Origin: Hybos culiciformis
Lineage: Eukaryota; Arthropoda; Insecta; Diptera; Hybotidae
Direction of reading: 5' to 3'
DNA: 64,000 bases
Assembly (NCBI GenBank): GCA_964007475.1
Contig: OZ023273.1
Span: 2,232,001 to 2,296,000, forward strand
The stretch's first letter is position 1, and each line of letters begins with the position of its first letter. Under the pieces are notes generated by a model. It saw only the letters and a program-made list of their open reading frames with translations, ran no database searches and was not told the origin of the DNA. Of this stretch, positions 38,757 through 50,658 are shown one piece after another. Position numbers and translations under genes: made by a program.

Positions 38757-38935
38757 TTTGGTAAAAATTTGAAGTTTTAAATGCCATAACTTCATATTGT
38801 AATTATGTATTTTGTTTGGTAAAATTTAAAATTTTTAAAGTCATGTTAATTCATATTGTAACTACGTATATTGTTTGGTAAAATTTGAAATTTGTAAAGT
38901 CGGATAAAATACTATTATTTGGAAAAGTATCGTTT
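38757..38935 (+). repeat. degenerate 58-59-bp tandem repeats in the BEL/Pao 3' region
   Basis: A unit beginning TTTGGTAAAATTT recurs at 38757, 38815 and 38874, with a weak fourth start near 38928. It lies between the stop codon and the 3' LTR. Confidence 0.7.
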
Positions 38936-39188
38936 ATGTTGTATTTATGTATTTTAAGAACTATTATTTGAGTAAATTTTAAAATTTTAATAACTATAAT
39001 AAATCATAGTAAATGTAATATAATCTAATAAATATTTCACAAAATTTTCAACTTAAAATAAAAAAAAAATAATAATAATAGTTATTTGTTACGTTAGAAA
39101 TCTTAATTAAGTAATAACTACACATAAACCTAGTTTAAATGATTATATGATAACTGTTTTGAAAGGTACCCTTTCAACGGGGCCGGCA

Positions 39189-39665
39189 TGTTTATGCTTT
39201 TGATATTTCAAAAACACTAAATTGGAGTTTAACTCATATTAACATTTAATGTTATATACGTTCCACTTTGTTGTGTACACCATTTCATTTTCAGGAATTC
39301 CGCCAAATCAATTCCTTAAGAATTATTTACACTAACACTATTAAAATAAAAATATAAATAAAAATTCGTGTTCGTAATTGGATCGTCATACGATCGTACT
39401 ATATATACGGAATTACCGTAATCCTAGATTGGAAATGTAAAAATTTATAAATTATTAGTTTTAAGGGATTCAAATGTAATGTGTCAGAGAGTTCAGAAGG
39501 AATAAAGGAAAAGAAAAAAAATAAAAAAAAAAATTATTTTCATTAGAAAATTAATTTCAGTCATCAATATTCATACAGTCCATTCAACAACCAATCATAC
39601 AAAACTTAAGTTCATCCATCCATCAAGAACCCTTAAGAGACGAAAATTCATCAATCAGATCATCA
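39189..39665 (+). mobile_element. 3' LTR of BEL/Pao retrotransposon
   Basis: This is the partner of the 5' LTR, the same length, with one visible substitution. It is followed by the GGCAT target duplication at 39666-39670. Confidence 0.95.
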
Positions 39666-40091
39666 GGCATTATATATAAATCTACATTGATTCTTGAAAA
39701 ATAATTTTAAAATTTAATATTTCCCGTGAAAGTTAAATAGAAAAAATATCTTAAGATTGTTGATAATTATATTAAAAATTTAAAATACATAGTTCAATAA
39801 TATCAAATATGATAATAAATTTTGTAGCATATTTTTAGGCACATTTAATAAAATTATTGAAACTTAACGAAAGTTAAAAAGTAGAAGAAAGTTAATAACT
39901 GGAATAGTAAAATCAAATCACAATTTCTTTGAATGAAAAACAATCATAATAACAATCCGTTGAGCTTTCAATTCAGAGTTTTAAAACGCTTTAAAATAAT
40001 TGTGATTAAATTGAAGTTGTCAATAATAATATTAATAATTAACATTTACCACCTAGAAGTAAATTATGTGGACGCCTAAAATATTCTCTAA

Positions 40092-40149
40092 AAACACAAT
40101 TAATAAAAATAAGCAGAAAAAAACACAATTAATAAAAATAAGCAGAAAA
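40092..40149. repeat. 29-bp perfect tandem duplication
   Basis: Two identical 29-bp units, at 40092-40120 and 40121-40149. Confidence 0.9.
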
Positions 40150-42274
40150 AAAATGTTTTGTATCTTGTTTGTTTGTTTGATAATTAATTTTTGGATAATT
40201 TTATAAGTTTTTCACGAAAGCTCATTTATATTAATAACAATGAAAATATTTATAAAATAATGTTGAATATGATAATGACAGATTATTGTTTGAGGCTGAT
40301 TTGAATGAAATTATTAAATTGATGTTGATAAGTTGTAGTACCTACCTAGATTATTCAATATTAATATAATAATTAATTTAAAAGGATTATAATTTGTTAT
40401 CTTGTTTTTTTTTTCCAGGTCATTAAAATATAATTTAATGTTGTTCATAAGTGGCAGACAACGACGAATTATGTTATATATACGAAGGATTTTTTATTTT
40501 TTTCGGGCATCGATCGTTAATTTTATATTATTAATGCTGGTTCATTTGAGTCTATATTAGTGGGAAAAATATAAAACTGAGCAAAAATTGTACAAATTTT
40601 GGAACGCTATGTTTTTTCGACGGGTTCTTGTATTTAGTGTTGTTCTTAAAAAAAATGTATTTATATTTTACTTTAAGATGTATTTAATATTACTAGGTAA
40701 TAAGATAAAAGTTTATAAATAAGAAAAGTGTTTAATTCTTTATTACATGGCTATATAAAATTTATGAACTTCGATGTATTTATTTTTTTAAGTTTGTTTT
40801 TTGAAAATCTATTTACAAAAATTAAATTTAATTTTTTTTTTTAATATTATATAATTAAAATTAATATAATTTTAATCACAATTTATTAATTCATTTTACT
40901 AATTAAAAGTTAATACAGTATAAAAAACTTCGCACCACTGGGATATTGTATAATATATAACTAAAATATCAATAATTTTTTGGTGGATTGAATTTTTTAT
41001 TTTATTTCTGATTTCAAAGATTTATTTGATTTGTTCTTGATTGGTTTAATTTTTAAATCGGTTTTGTATTCCATTAACTAGAAAACAACTTCAATATTTT
41101 ATACATTAATTTCGATAATTAACTATCAAATAAGTATAAAAGATTTAAATATGATAAAATTATTCAACTGAGAATCTATATTGAAACAAAAAGAATAGTT
41201 GCGTGCGTTATTTTTATATATGTTTTCTTTAATATTATTGACTGTCCGAAACAAAATTGCAATTTTGTTTATAAAATTATGTGAAACTCTGATAATAATG
41301 AGAGAAAAAAGTTAATGTATCTAATCATATTCAAATAAAGTTTAATAACGACTTATAATTTGGAAAAAAAAACAATTTTCTTTACAATTCAATGTTACAT
41401 ATTAATATTAAAGCCATTATCTTAATAAAGCTTTCTTTTGACATTATAAATCGTACATTATTATGAATTCCCCAAAAAATTATAAAGTCTGAAACTAAAA
41501 CATGACCATAAAATTTAGATAAAGGTAAGTTTTTCGAAAAGTTTTGGTGTTATAATATCCTAGATCAAGGCAAACACTTTAGTTTCAAAAATTAAAAGTA
41601 TATTAGATGTTATTTAAAAAGCACGATAAGCTTAATAATAAAGAACATGTTAGTACAACTAGACATGAACGTCTGCATGTAGTGTGAGCGGCTCTTTTTA
41701 TTTCACAATATCCTTCATTTATATTACTCAAAAAGCAACAACTTCTGCTTGGATGGCTAGATCACTTAATAAAAATAATGACGTGTTATCAAAGTGACAT
41801 ATAGACGTGCGTACGATTCCTATATTTGAATTTGTCAAGGTAGTTTCATTCGAGTAAATGTTATTGTAACTACATAATATTTGTGATATTATCAATTAGT
41901 GGAAAAATATAAAAACCACTTGCATTAGGCTTACTATATATACAAATGTTCATACATTTACACAATAAAAATGAAATTAATTTCACATTCTTACACTCTT
42001 TCTTATTTGTGCTTAGTGAACTAAATTATTAATGCTTTTACTTCGAATTAAGAGAAGAAAAAAAAATTGTTAATTAACTTTAAAAAAAGACAAAAAAAAA
42101 ATTAAAATGTATTGGGAAGCCTTTACTTTTAAACCCTTATGTAAATATTTAGTATTTTCAAACGGCGTAAGACGTTCAAACTTAGATCCAACTATAAGAA
42201 TTATGCTTAGTCTTAAGTGTGAAATTCTAAATTTAGGACTGAATTTGAATAAAATTTATGAATAACATCCTAAG

Positions 42275-42306
42275 TAATAGTATATCCTGGTAATAGTATA
42301 TCCTGG
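42275..42306. repeat. 16-bp perfect tandem duplication
   Basis: TAATAGTATATCCTGG occurs twice in tandem. Confidence 0.9.
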
Positions 42307-43187
42307 AATATTTTTTTGGTGCTGCTATGCAACCGTATATGATAATATTTGATGTTAAGCTTCGGTTACTTATTTTAATAATAATGTGAGTTAGGTAGCG
42401 ACATAAAATGTTCGAATGCATGAAAATGCCTATATAAATACAAGCTAGTTGCTGCCTTATAATTCTTACATAGATCTGAAAATTCCATTTGAATATATAT
42501 CAATAGTAATTGTTACATTAAGTAGATTATTTTTACATTTTATTTATGCCTAATAAAACTTTGTGGATATCTCTATTTATTTTATTTTTAATATTGTTCT
42601 ATTTTCCCTATATTAGTAACTATTATTATTTCCCTATTTCCACCAGTCTAATTGTTTATATTTAATACACTATTATAGTGGATTTTTTTTTTTTTTTGTT
42701 AAATCATTTGGTTAATTTTATTTTTTTTTTCTTATTTTTTTTTTTTACAATTTCTTTAATGATAAAGAAGTAATGTTATAATTTTCTTTCTTATTTTGTA
42801 CTTAATTTTTTTTTTTTTATTCTAGAAATAACTAGTATGTTTAATACACTTTTAGAGCTAATTTGTCTGAGTGGAAAAAGTTATATATATATATTAGGAA
42901 TTTGAACAATTTAGAGTTTTGAAAAGAAAATTAAAAAGAAAACAAAAAAAAAAAAATTACAATATAATACAAAATGTTTTCTTTTAAAAACTACTATAAA
43001 TTCTAATGAATCAATTTTATTCATGGCCAGTTTGCTCTTGAACCTTGATTATTAATTTTGTGTGATTTTCTTTTTCAAAAAAAAAAAAAAAAATTATGAT
43101 TTTATAAATAAAAATTATTGTTAAATAAAACATAAATTTTCATAAACAATTTTTAACAAAACTAACTTAAAGTGCAAAAATATAATA

Positions 43188-46100
43188 ATGAATTATCCTT
43201 CAAAGATATATTTTCATTTATTAATAAATTTTATTATAAGTTTCGTACAAATTTATGCCGACAATGATGCTGATATCATCAGTAACAGAATTATTGTTAA
43301 TACCAATAAATCACAGGATAATAATTGCCGAGAAAATAATGATTTATATTTTCTGTGTCAGACAACGCAAATTTTACGCAATATAGTGAAATTATTGAAA
43401 GATCCTAACAGTCCATTGATTCTAATGCCTGGCCTGGAAGTTGTCAATTCCTTGGAAAATGATTTAAATCCAGATGCACGATCTAGAAATAATATTGATG
43501 AGAATTCAAATAATTTGGATACGTTTTTTGAGCGACTACTGAATTATCTAAAAAGTCACGAACTTAAAGTGAAATTCTCTAATTTAGTACAAAATAAGGA
43601 TATCAAGGAGGCATTAACAACATTAATACGAAGTGTTGATGAGGAGAAATTTACAACAACAGCAGCAGGTAATTTTTTGATACTCAATGTATTTTACTTA
43701 GATGAAATAATTGATTTTTTAGCCCTGTTTGTTTTGTGTACTAAAAGGATAAAAATGATAGGTAGTATTTACTATTTACTTCCATATATATATATTTTGG
43801 AACGATCGTTGTACCCGGCTTTGCACTGGGGGATGGCATGTTCAATAAAAAAAAACTTTTTTTCTTCTTAATTCTAAAAATTAAATAAATCATCAATAAA
43901 ATATAAAACATTCAATCTCGAAAAATTAATCAAATTGAAAGATGAGAAAATAAAAATATTTTATTTGGATGGAATTTTAAGCAGTACTTACATATATATT
44001 TCTTACATTTTAACATTCACGTAGACTTTTCAAAATTATTTTGGGAGTCATTCAATAAAATTGAATACTTTTTGGAAGTTCAAAATTTTACAACGTGAAA
44101 TAATAGGTCGACGGTATAATTTAAAAATAAGAAAATTTTTTCAATATTTCCATAATAAAAACTTCATATTTTCATATAGATCTCTTGTAATTCAAACATT
44201 TATAATTGTATCAGGGAATGTCTTTTTTTCGGCTTATTAGGAAATAGAAATAATATATACTGTAAAAAAGAAATAATTATTTTTTTATATACATAATATA
44301 TTATTATTATAATTGCTCATACATTTTTCTTTTCATATTTCTTTTTAAGTGTTAATTTAATGTGTACAAAAAAGTAGAAAATGATAGACTTGCAAACAGT
44401 AAAAGAAATTTCTTAACTACGATGAATGTTAAAGATAACAGTAATGCGAAATATTCTTTACCTTATTAAAACCGGAATGGTATTAATTTGGTACATAACC
44501 TAGCAATTCGAAATCTTAAATCTAAAATCTCATAAACCAAAATCCTTGATTCGAAAATCTTAAATTAAAAATTAAATCTTCTTGCATGAAACTGTTTGAA
44601 AAAATTAAGCTCTTTAAATAATGTATATTTGTATATGGTATATGATGTCGTAACGTCAACAGAACATAACTTTGTAAAAAGGATATAAAATTAATTGATG
44701 TTCTGAATCATTTGTTTTTAATTTTTAATTTTAATTGATTTTTCCTAGACTTATTAAATTTTTTTTTTCAATTTATTTCTTAGAAAATAAAATTAACTTA
44801 ATTCCACAAAGAGTCTTATTGGTTTAGAAGATGCATTTAACTCTATAATAAAATTTAAAATTTACATAGATTTTATACCAATTTTATTCCAAAAAAAAAA
44901 TTAAAAAATTTCTTTCTTTTTAAAATAATTTATTTCTTTTATGGGCGGGAAAAGGAGTATAAATTAAAAAAAAACTAAAAAATAAAAAGATACCATATAT
45001 GTAAGTAGAAGTTTTTTTTTGGTGTTGCTTTCACCTCCCAAATTTGATAAAATATTTTTATATACACAGGTATGAAAGAATGATTACACTATTTTGTTTT
45101 TATTCATTGACCTCTACTTGCAATATAATTTTATTTATATATAAATATTATTCAGACTGTCAATACAGTCGTTCATGTACCTCTGACAAGATTTATGGAG
45201 CGATTTTCAGTTTTGTTTTCAATCAAGAAAATATGAAAATTTTGTTTCTACCATTTTTGAATTTTGATTAATGTGTTTTTTTCATCTTCAAATCATCGAA
45301 TACATTTTTTAAATTTTACAACAACAAATGTATTGTTCATCAAAATCAATATCAAAAAAATATATATTGGTATAAGTATATAATATATACATTCAACTTT
45401 TTTTCATAAAACACATAATACAGCTTTTTCAGTTCATTGATGTATATTTCAATTGCGAAAGAAATTACTTTAGATTTTGTTCTCGTCCTTCAGGTTTAAT
45501 ATAAATATTTGATCCTTGATATGATTGACATAATAATAGATAAAAAAAACCTGCAAAAAAGAACAAAATAATTTTCGATGTTGATATTGGATTATATTGA
45601 TTAGAAGGTAAAATTTATTACCTTTGTGTAAATAAGATTTAAGAAAATATATTTTCTTCAAGAATTAGATATTTTAATAACTATGTAGGCTGCTACAATC
45701 ATCTATTATAGTTAATTTATAATCTATTAGTTAATCTGAAAATTTCATATAATTAAAATATTCGTACTATTCATTAAGTAATTATAATTTTAATAACATC
45801 TTAAGGCAAAAATATTTAGTAATTACGCATAAATTGATACAATTCTTTGAAATCTTTTTCCAATAATCAATTGACATGATTGAATTGCGATAATTGAAAA
45901 TTTTGTTAGTTAATAAGTTCTACTCACAAGTGTGAAATATATCATTTTAAAGTATATATTATTTTTAACTTAAACTTCATGACTAATATCATGTTTTATA
46001 ATATTAAACTATTTTATACATAGAAAATACTTTATTAAATTATATAATTTTTTATTTATCTCAATTAAATTTTTCAAATATAGTTACATTTTTCTGAATA

Positions 46101-46674
46101 AAAAGTAAACATAAAACATAAAATTAATCATAAAACATTGAACATTATATTTCCTAACTTTATTACAGCATGTAAGAATAAGTTTCGCCTTCATTTATTC
46201 AGTTGTTAATTAAAAGAAAGTCGTAAAATTAATGTTCCTTCAAATCAAATATCAAATCAGTTCCAGTTTCTTCATTTCAACAACATGCGATAATGCACTT
46301 AATATTTTTATTACAAATTTTTTTGTTTTTATTTACTGTTTACAGAAGGACGTAAAAAAGACAAAGGCATGGGTCTAGTTATGATTATGGGTCTAATGAT
46401 GGCGAAAATGATGACTACATTAGGACTGGGAGGAATTGGTGCACTTGCAATGAAAGCACTGGGTGTTTCACTAATGGCTTTACTATTGTCCGGCATTATT
46501 GGTTTGAAAAGCTTAGCTGGCGGTGGCAATGATCACGGAGAACATCATGTTCAGTATATTACAGCTCATGAAGGACATCATCGAAAAAGACGAGCAATAG
46601 GAAGAAAAAATAAAATGCATTATGAACTCGGCGGAGGTATTCCTTATTCGTACTATAGGGATTTGAAATATTGA
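43188..46674 (+). CDS. Osiris family protein (DUF1676), two exons
   Basis: Exons are 43188-43668 and 46346-46674, with junctions GCAG|GTAAT and TTACAG|AAGG. Phase 1 is on both sides, giving 269 residues. The signal peptide is about residues 1-24. The two-cysteine region has C47 and C57, a spacing of 10. LILMPGLEVV is followed by a polar Asn/Asp-rich region and a helical middle. The second exon opens with the family's EGRKKDKG basic stretch (161-168), then a Met-rich hydrophobic segment (about 169-205) ending in GIIGLKSL. A His-rich HHVQYITAHEGHH, a strongly basic HRKRR site and a Tyr-containing tail close it. The open frame runs past the donor to 43871, but that part is intron. The 2.7-kb intron holds no other supported exon. 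Function is inferred from the family. Confidence 0.93.
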
Positions 46675-46874
46675 AATTTTGATTTTTATTTTTAAGTATT
46701 ATGAATATTTATTAAATGTATTTAAGTATTTAAATTGCTTTGTCATTTTATTAAATGAATTTATTTAAAAAAAAAAAAAAAAAGAAAGATTAAAAATTAT
46801 TTTATTGTATATTAGCTTGCGTACACACAGATTGTGTATTGTTATTGTATTTATGGTATCGGTAGGTTTTGTTT

Positions 46875-47445
46875 TCATGAAATAATTGAGATTCTTTCGT
46901 CTCGGTAGCAATGAACTTCTAACAAAAAAAAAATTCAAATACAAAATAAATCCCAATTATAATACATTATTCAGACAAAAAGCCTCACATCAATGTTATT
47001 CAAAAAAATTTTACTTATATACTCTTGCTGCATGTGCGTGATTATTATTTCAGTTTTCTTTGAATTTAATAATTTTATCTGAAAAAATATAACAAAAAAA
47101 AACAAATTTTTTTCGAATTAACATTATTTCTGTTAATATTTATATATTTCATTTACTGACTTAAAAAACATTAAAGACATTATCCATTCAAATTTGAACC
47201 GGTCGTCGAGGAGAACACGTACTGTTGACTGCCACTGTGAGGTTCTATTTCCAGCACTATAGTATTAATTTCTCTTTTCTCTTTTACACATTGCTAAAAA
47301 TTGAATAAATGAACTCGCAGTTAATTCAATTCAGAAATATCTCACTTTTAATGTAATAATGTAGTAATAATAATAACCATATTGACTTTCATATGCTTTC
47401 ATACATAAATCAAAATACCTTGAAGCAATAAAATTTTATTTTCAT
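46875..47445 (-). CDS. possible three-exon micro-gene (54 aa), unknown
   Basis: Candidate - strand exons are 47419-47445 (ATG to a GTATTT donor), 47200-47293 (after ATTTTTAG, ending before GTTCAA) and 46875-46918 (after a T-rich tract ending GTTAG). They join in phase to 55 codons including the stop. The middle exon is far less AT-rich than its surroundings. It is open in only one frame across the acceptor and reads INTIVLEIEPHSGSQQYVF. No signal peptide or known motif is visible. The gene would converge on the preceding + strand Osiris gene, 200 bases from its stop. The middle exon is the best supported part. The first exon and the junction choice are guesses, and the exons could instead belong to a larger gene. 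Confidence 0.3.
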
Positions 47446-50358
47446 TTAAAAAATAAAAAATAAAAGGAATTATCAATTTCTACCATAAAATTATTGCATA
47501 ATATTAGAAGAAAGATTCATCATAATGTAATATGAAACTTCTAATTATTATGGAATGACTAATAAAATTTAAATTTATTTTCTATCCCATAAAAAATAAA
47601 AACTTTCACTTTTTTTTGGAGTTTTTATCTACTTACTAATAAATATAGTAAATATGTGTATGTATAATGTATATATATAAATAATCTGTTATTTTATTAT
47701 TATTATTATTATTAAAGTGTTTAAAAAATTAAGATGTTACAGCTTGGAACTACTATACTATATATATTGTAATAACAAAAAAAAAAAAATTACATTTTAA
47801 TTATATATGCATATTTTGCTTTATTTTAGTTTTAAAACTCTTTATAGAATGTTCATCAGCGAATCTACAAAATGTACATAAATTTAAACAAGAAGAAATA
47901 TTTAATTTTTTTTATTAAACAGAAGATAATTATTAAAACTATATAATTATTATAATTTCTGTTAAAACAAAATTAGCTTTTTCCAATTGACTTTTCGAAT
48001 AATGGTAAAATACATATAAATAGGGTTTAGTATGGAATAGTTAGTCCAAAGTATAATATAAAGATGAATTCAAAATATGAAACATTTGAATTTAATTTGA
48101 ATTTGTATTAATTAAAAAAGTCTGCATTCTTGATTCAGCCCGGACATCCTGAATTGAACTTTTTTCTATTTGAATTTATATAAATTAAAACTATAAAAAT
48201 ATATGTATTTAATGATTTTACTTTCTATTCTTTTACATAATGGTAATATTTATATAAAAATTTCTTTTTATTGTTATTATTACTATTAATAATTTTTTTT
48301 TTTTTTTTTTTGAAAAATGAAACCTATTCATCCAAAAATAATTAGGTCAAAAGAGAAAATGATTTTTGGTTTTTTTTTATATATATTTTTTTCAGTGAAT
48401 GAATATAAATAAATATGAATAAAAATGCGATGCGTATTGAATTGACATTGTTCAGTGTATATTCTTATAAGTTTAAAAGATACTTTTGATGCCTTTTTTG
48501 TGTAGATAAATGATTATTTTGTTTTTTTTTTTAAATTTAAAATTTAGAAAACGAAAGTCATCAAAATATTTAGATATGCATAGAGAGTGTGTATTTAAAT
48601 TATGTTTATATTTAAATTTAGATCAATCATCACAAATTACACATCACTTATTGGTATATCGAAGTGTTGGGGTTATTATAATATTATATTTATTTGATTA
48701 CATTGCGCATTTTTAAAATTATTTTGGTCTGTACAAAAAGAATATATAGCTTGCGAAGGATTAAAATTTTAAACTTAATTACAGATTAATACAGGAATTA
48801 ACATACACACAATGAATTGATTAAAAAGAAAATGAAGTAAACTCGAAAATTAAAGTATATGAAGACTTCATAAAAATTAAAAAAAAAAAACAATTCAGCC
48901 CACATTTATGTTGAACAAACAATATTTTTTTAAGTAAACAATATGTATTATATGAAAAATTTAGATACCTATAAAATTGATTTATATTTCTAACTTTATT
49001 ATGGTTATAATTACCAATTATTTATTTTTTTTAATAAACATTTAATTTAAATTACTACATTATAACACTTGAATTGACATTTTTTAAGGCTTAGTTCAAA
49101 TTTAATATCATACAGAACTTATCTTATACATTTAAAATTATTATAGTATTATATATATTATAATATAATAAACTATACTACAGTACCATAAAATTAATAC
49201 TACATTGATTTCTCCTATCAATTTTAAAATTTTTTTTTAATAAATTAATTTTTTTTAATAAATTAACATTTCTATACTTTTAAGAATTCGTCAAAAAATA
49301 TTCGAATTTAATTATGGATATTATTTTTTTTATGGGAATTATATTATGGATTACATTTTTAAAATATTATCTTCTAACAGTCGACTATGAAAATATTTAC
49401 TTTCATTTACAAAAAAAAAAATTTGTTTATTTTATTTTTTTTAAGATAAACCTAATTGTTGTTAAATAAATAACCAAAACATTAACATTGTAAGATGATT
49501 ATAACGTGTGCCAAGAAAATAAATTCCCATAAAAAAAAGATATTAATTAAACAATAATTAAAAAAATAATAATAATTTTCACGAATTTAATTACATAATG
49601 ATATTTTTATAGTTTATATACAATATACACAGTCAGAAAGGTTCATTGACTTCAATTTAAAACATTATATTCTGCAAATTGTCTCCAATCATATTTAAGG
49701 TCAATTTTTTCCATTTAATTAGATTATTGATGAAATCGTAGCTCAAAAAATTTAAGATGTTATGTTTTTAATCTAATAGTGAATATAAGTATAAATGCAA
49801 GTACTTAAAGTTAAAATACTTTCGATTTTACAGTTGTTATAAGTAAAATTTCCTCTGAATCTAATGTTAATTGTGTATTTCTATAAAATAAAATTGATCT
49901 ACCAATTATAATATGAATGTATATAAATATAATATATATAATATCTAGTGTTCATAATATGTTTTATTTTATTTTTCTAATCAATATAATTACTTAGATA
50001 TACTATACTATGCACAAAACAAAATTACAAAAATTTTAATTCAAAAATGAATTATTATTATAGGTGTATGTGGTATTATCTTTTTCATTAGTGTTTACAA
50101 CTTCACAAAATTAATATTAACTAGACTTAGGTTTAATAAAAAAAAATCGTTTATAAAATTATATGAAAGAAATTTTTTATTTAGTAATTACTCACAGCTA
50201 TATGTATAATTCGTAAATTGTTTAATTTGTTGGTGTTATAGGAAACATTTCGAATCTCACCAAAAATAAGTAAAATTAAATCCAAATTCAAATTGAATAT
50301 GTATACTGTCTACAGTAATAACTATGTAAGGAAATTACAAAAACTACAATTATAGCAT

Positions 50359-50658
50359 TAAACACAATTGGGGCGACAACCACGACTACAATGACAACGA
50401 CAGCGGTGATATCGCCGGAGTGAACACAATTACGGCGACGGCGACGGCAAAGGCAACGAAATAAATAAACAGGAAAAAAATAAACAAATAGAAAAATAAA
50501 TAAAAAAATATATGGTTGTCGTTGTCGCCCGGCGACAAAACAGAAACACTTCTAATTTGTCGTCTCAATTGTGTTCATATTCATACAAATATATGGTTTC
50601 TATTTTTTTTTGATAGTCGGTATCGCTGTCGTTGTCGCTGTCGCCTCAATTGTGTTTA
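50359..50658. mobile_element. possible foldback/MITE-like element with GTCG-rich repeats
   Basis: AAACACAATTG with a GC-rich GGCGACA-type sequence at 50360-50378 is inverted at about 50640-50657 (...TCGCCTCAATTGTGTTT). A TA dinucleotide lies at each edge. An inner, second pair (AACACAATT near 50424, AATTGTGTT near 50568) repeats the pattern. The arms are rich in GTCGCT/GTCGTT hexamers and CGACGG/CGACAA counterparts, which stand out strongly from the AT-rich surroundings. It has no coding capacity. TA duplication would suit a Tc1/mariner-mobilised MITE. Confidence 0.5.

Larger units (their letters stand above)
32452..39665 (+). mobile_element. complete BEL/Pao LTR retrotransposon
   Basis: A 7214-bp element with two 477-bp LTRs, one long uninterrupted gag-pol frame, a 5-bp GGCAT target duplication and TG...CA ends. 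Near-identical LTRs and an intact frame mean a recent insertion. It sits in the intergenic space between a - strand and a + strand Osiris gene, with its transcription running towards the latter. The 3' untranslated part (38693-39188) contains short tandem repeats and ends with a purine-rich AACGGGG before the 3' LTR. It is classed as BEL/Pao by the DUF1759-DUF1758-RT-RNase H-integrase-DUF5641 order. Confidence 0.96.
39671..43187. other. intergenic stretch between the BEL/Pao element and the next Osiris gene
   Basis: A/T-rich with no supported gene. It contains a 29-bp tandem duplication (40092-40149) and a 16-bp one (42275-42306). Confidence 0.6.

Noticed and set aside
43805..43835. TACCCGGCTTTGCACTGGGG as a non-LTR retrotransposon 3' remnant
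   Set aside because: It resembles a motif common at the ends of some RTE-type elements, but there is no coding sequence, tail or duplication around it.
43669..43871. Continuation of the fourth Osiris frame past its donor
   Set aside because: GCAG|GTAAT is a good donor, the downstream exon is in matching phase with the family's basic/hydrophobic domain, and the continuation is unrelated to the family.
50050..50220. + strand frame after ATTATTATAG, hydrophobic then basic
   Set aside because: Its composition is what AT-rich DNA gives by chance. It has no start codon and no motif.
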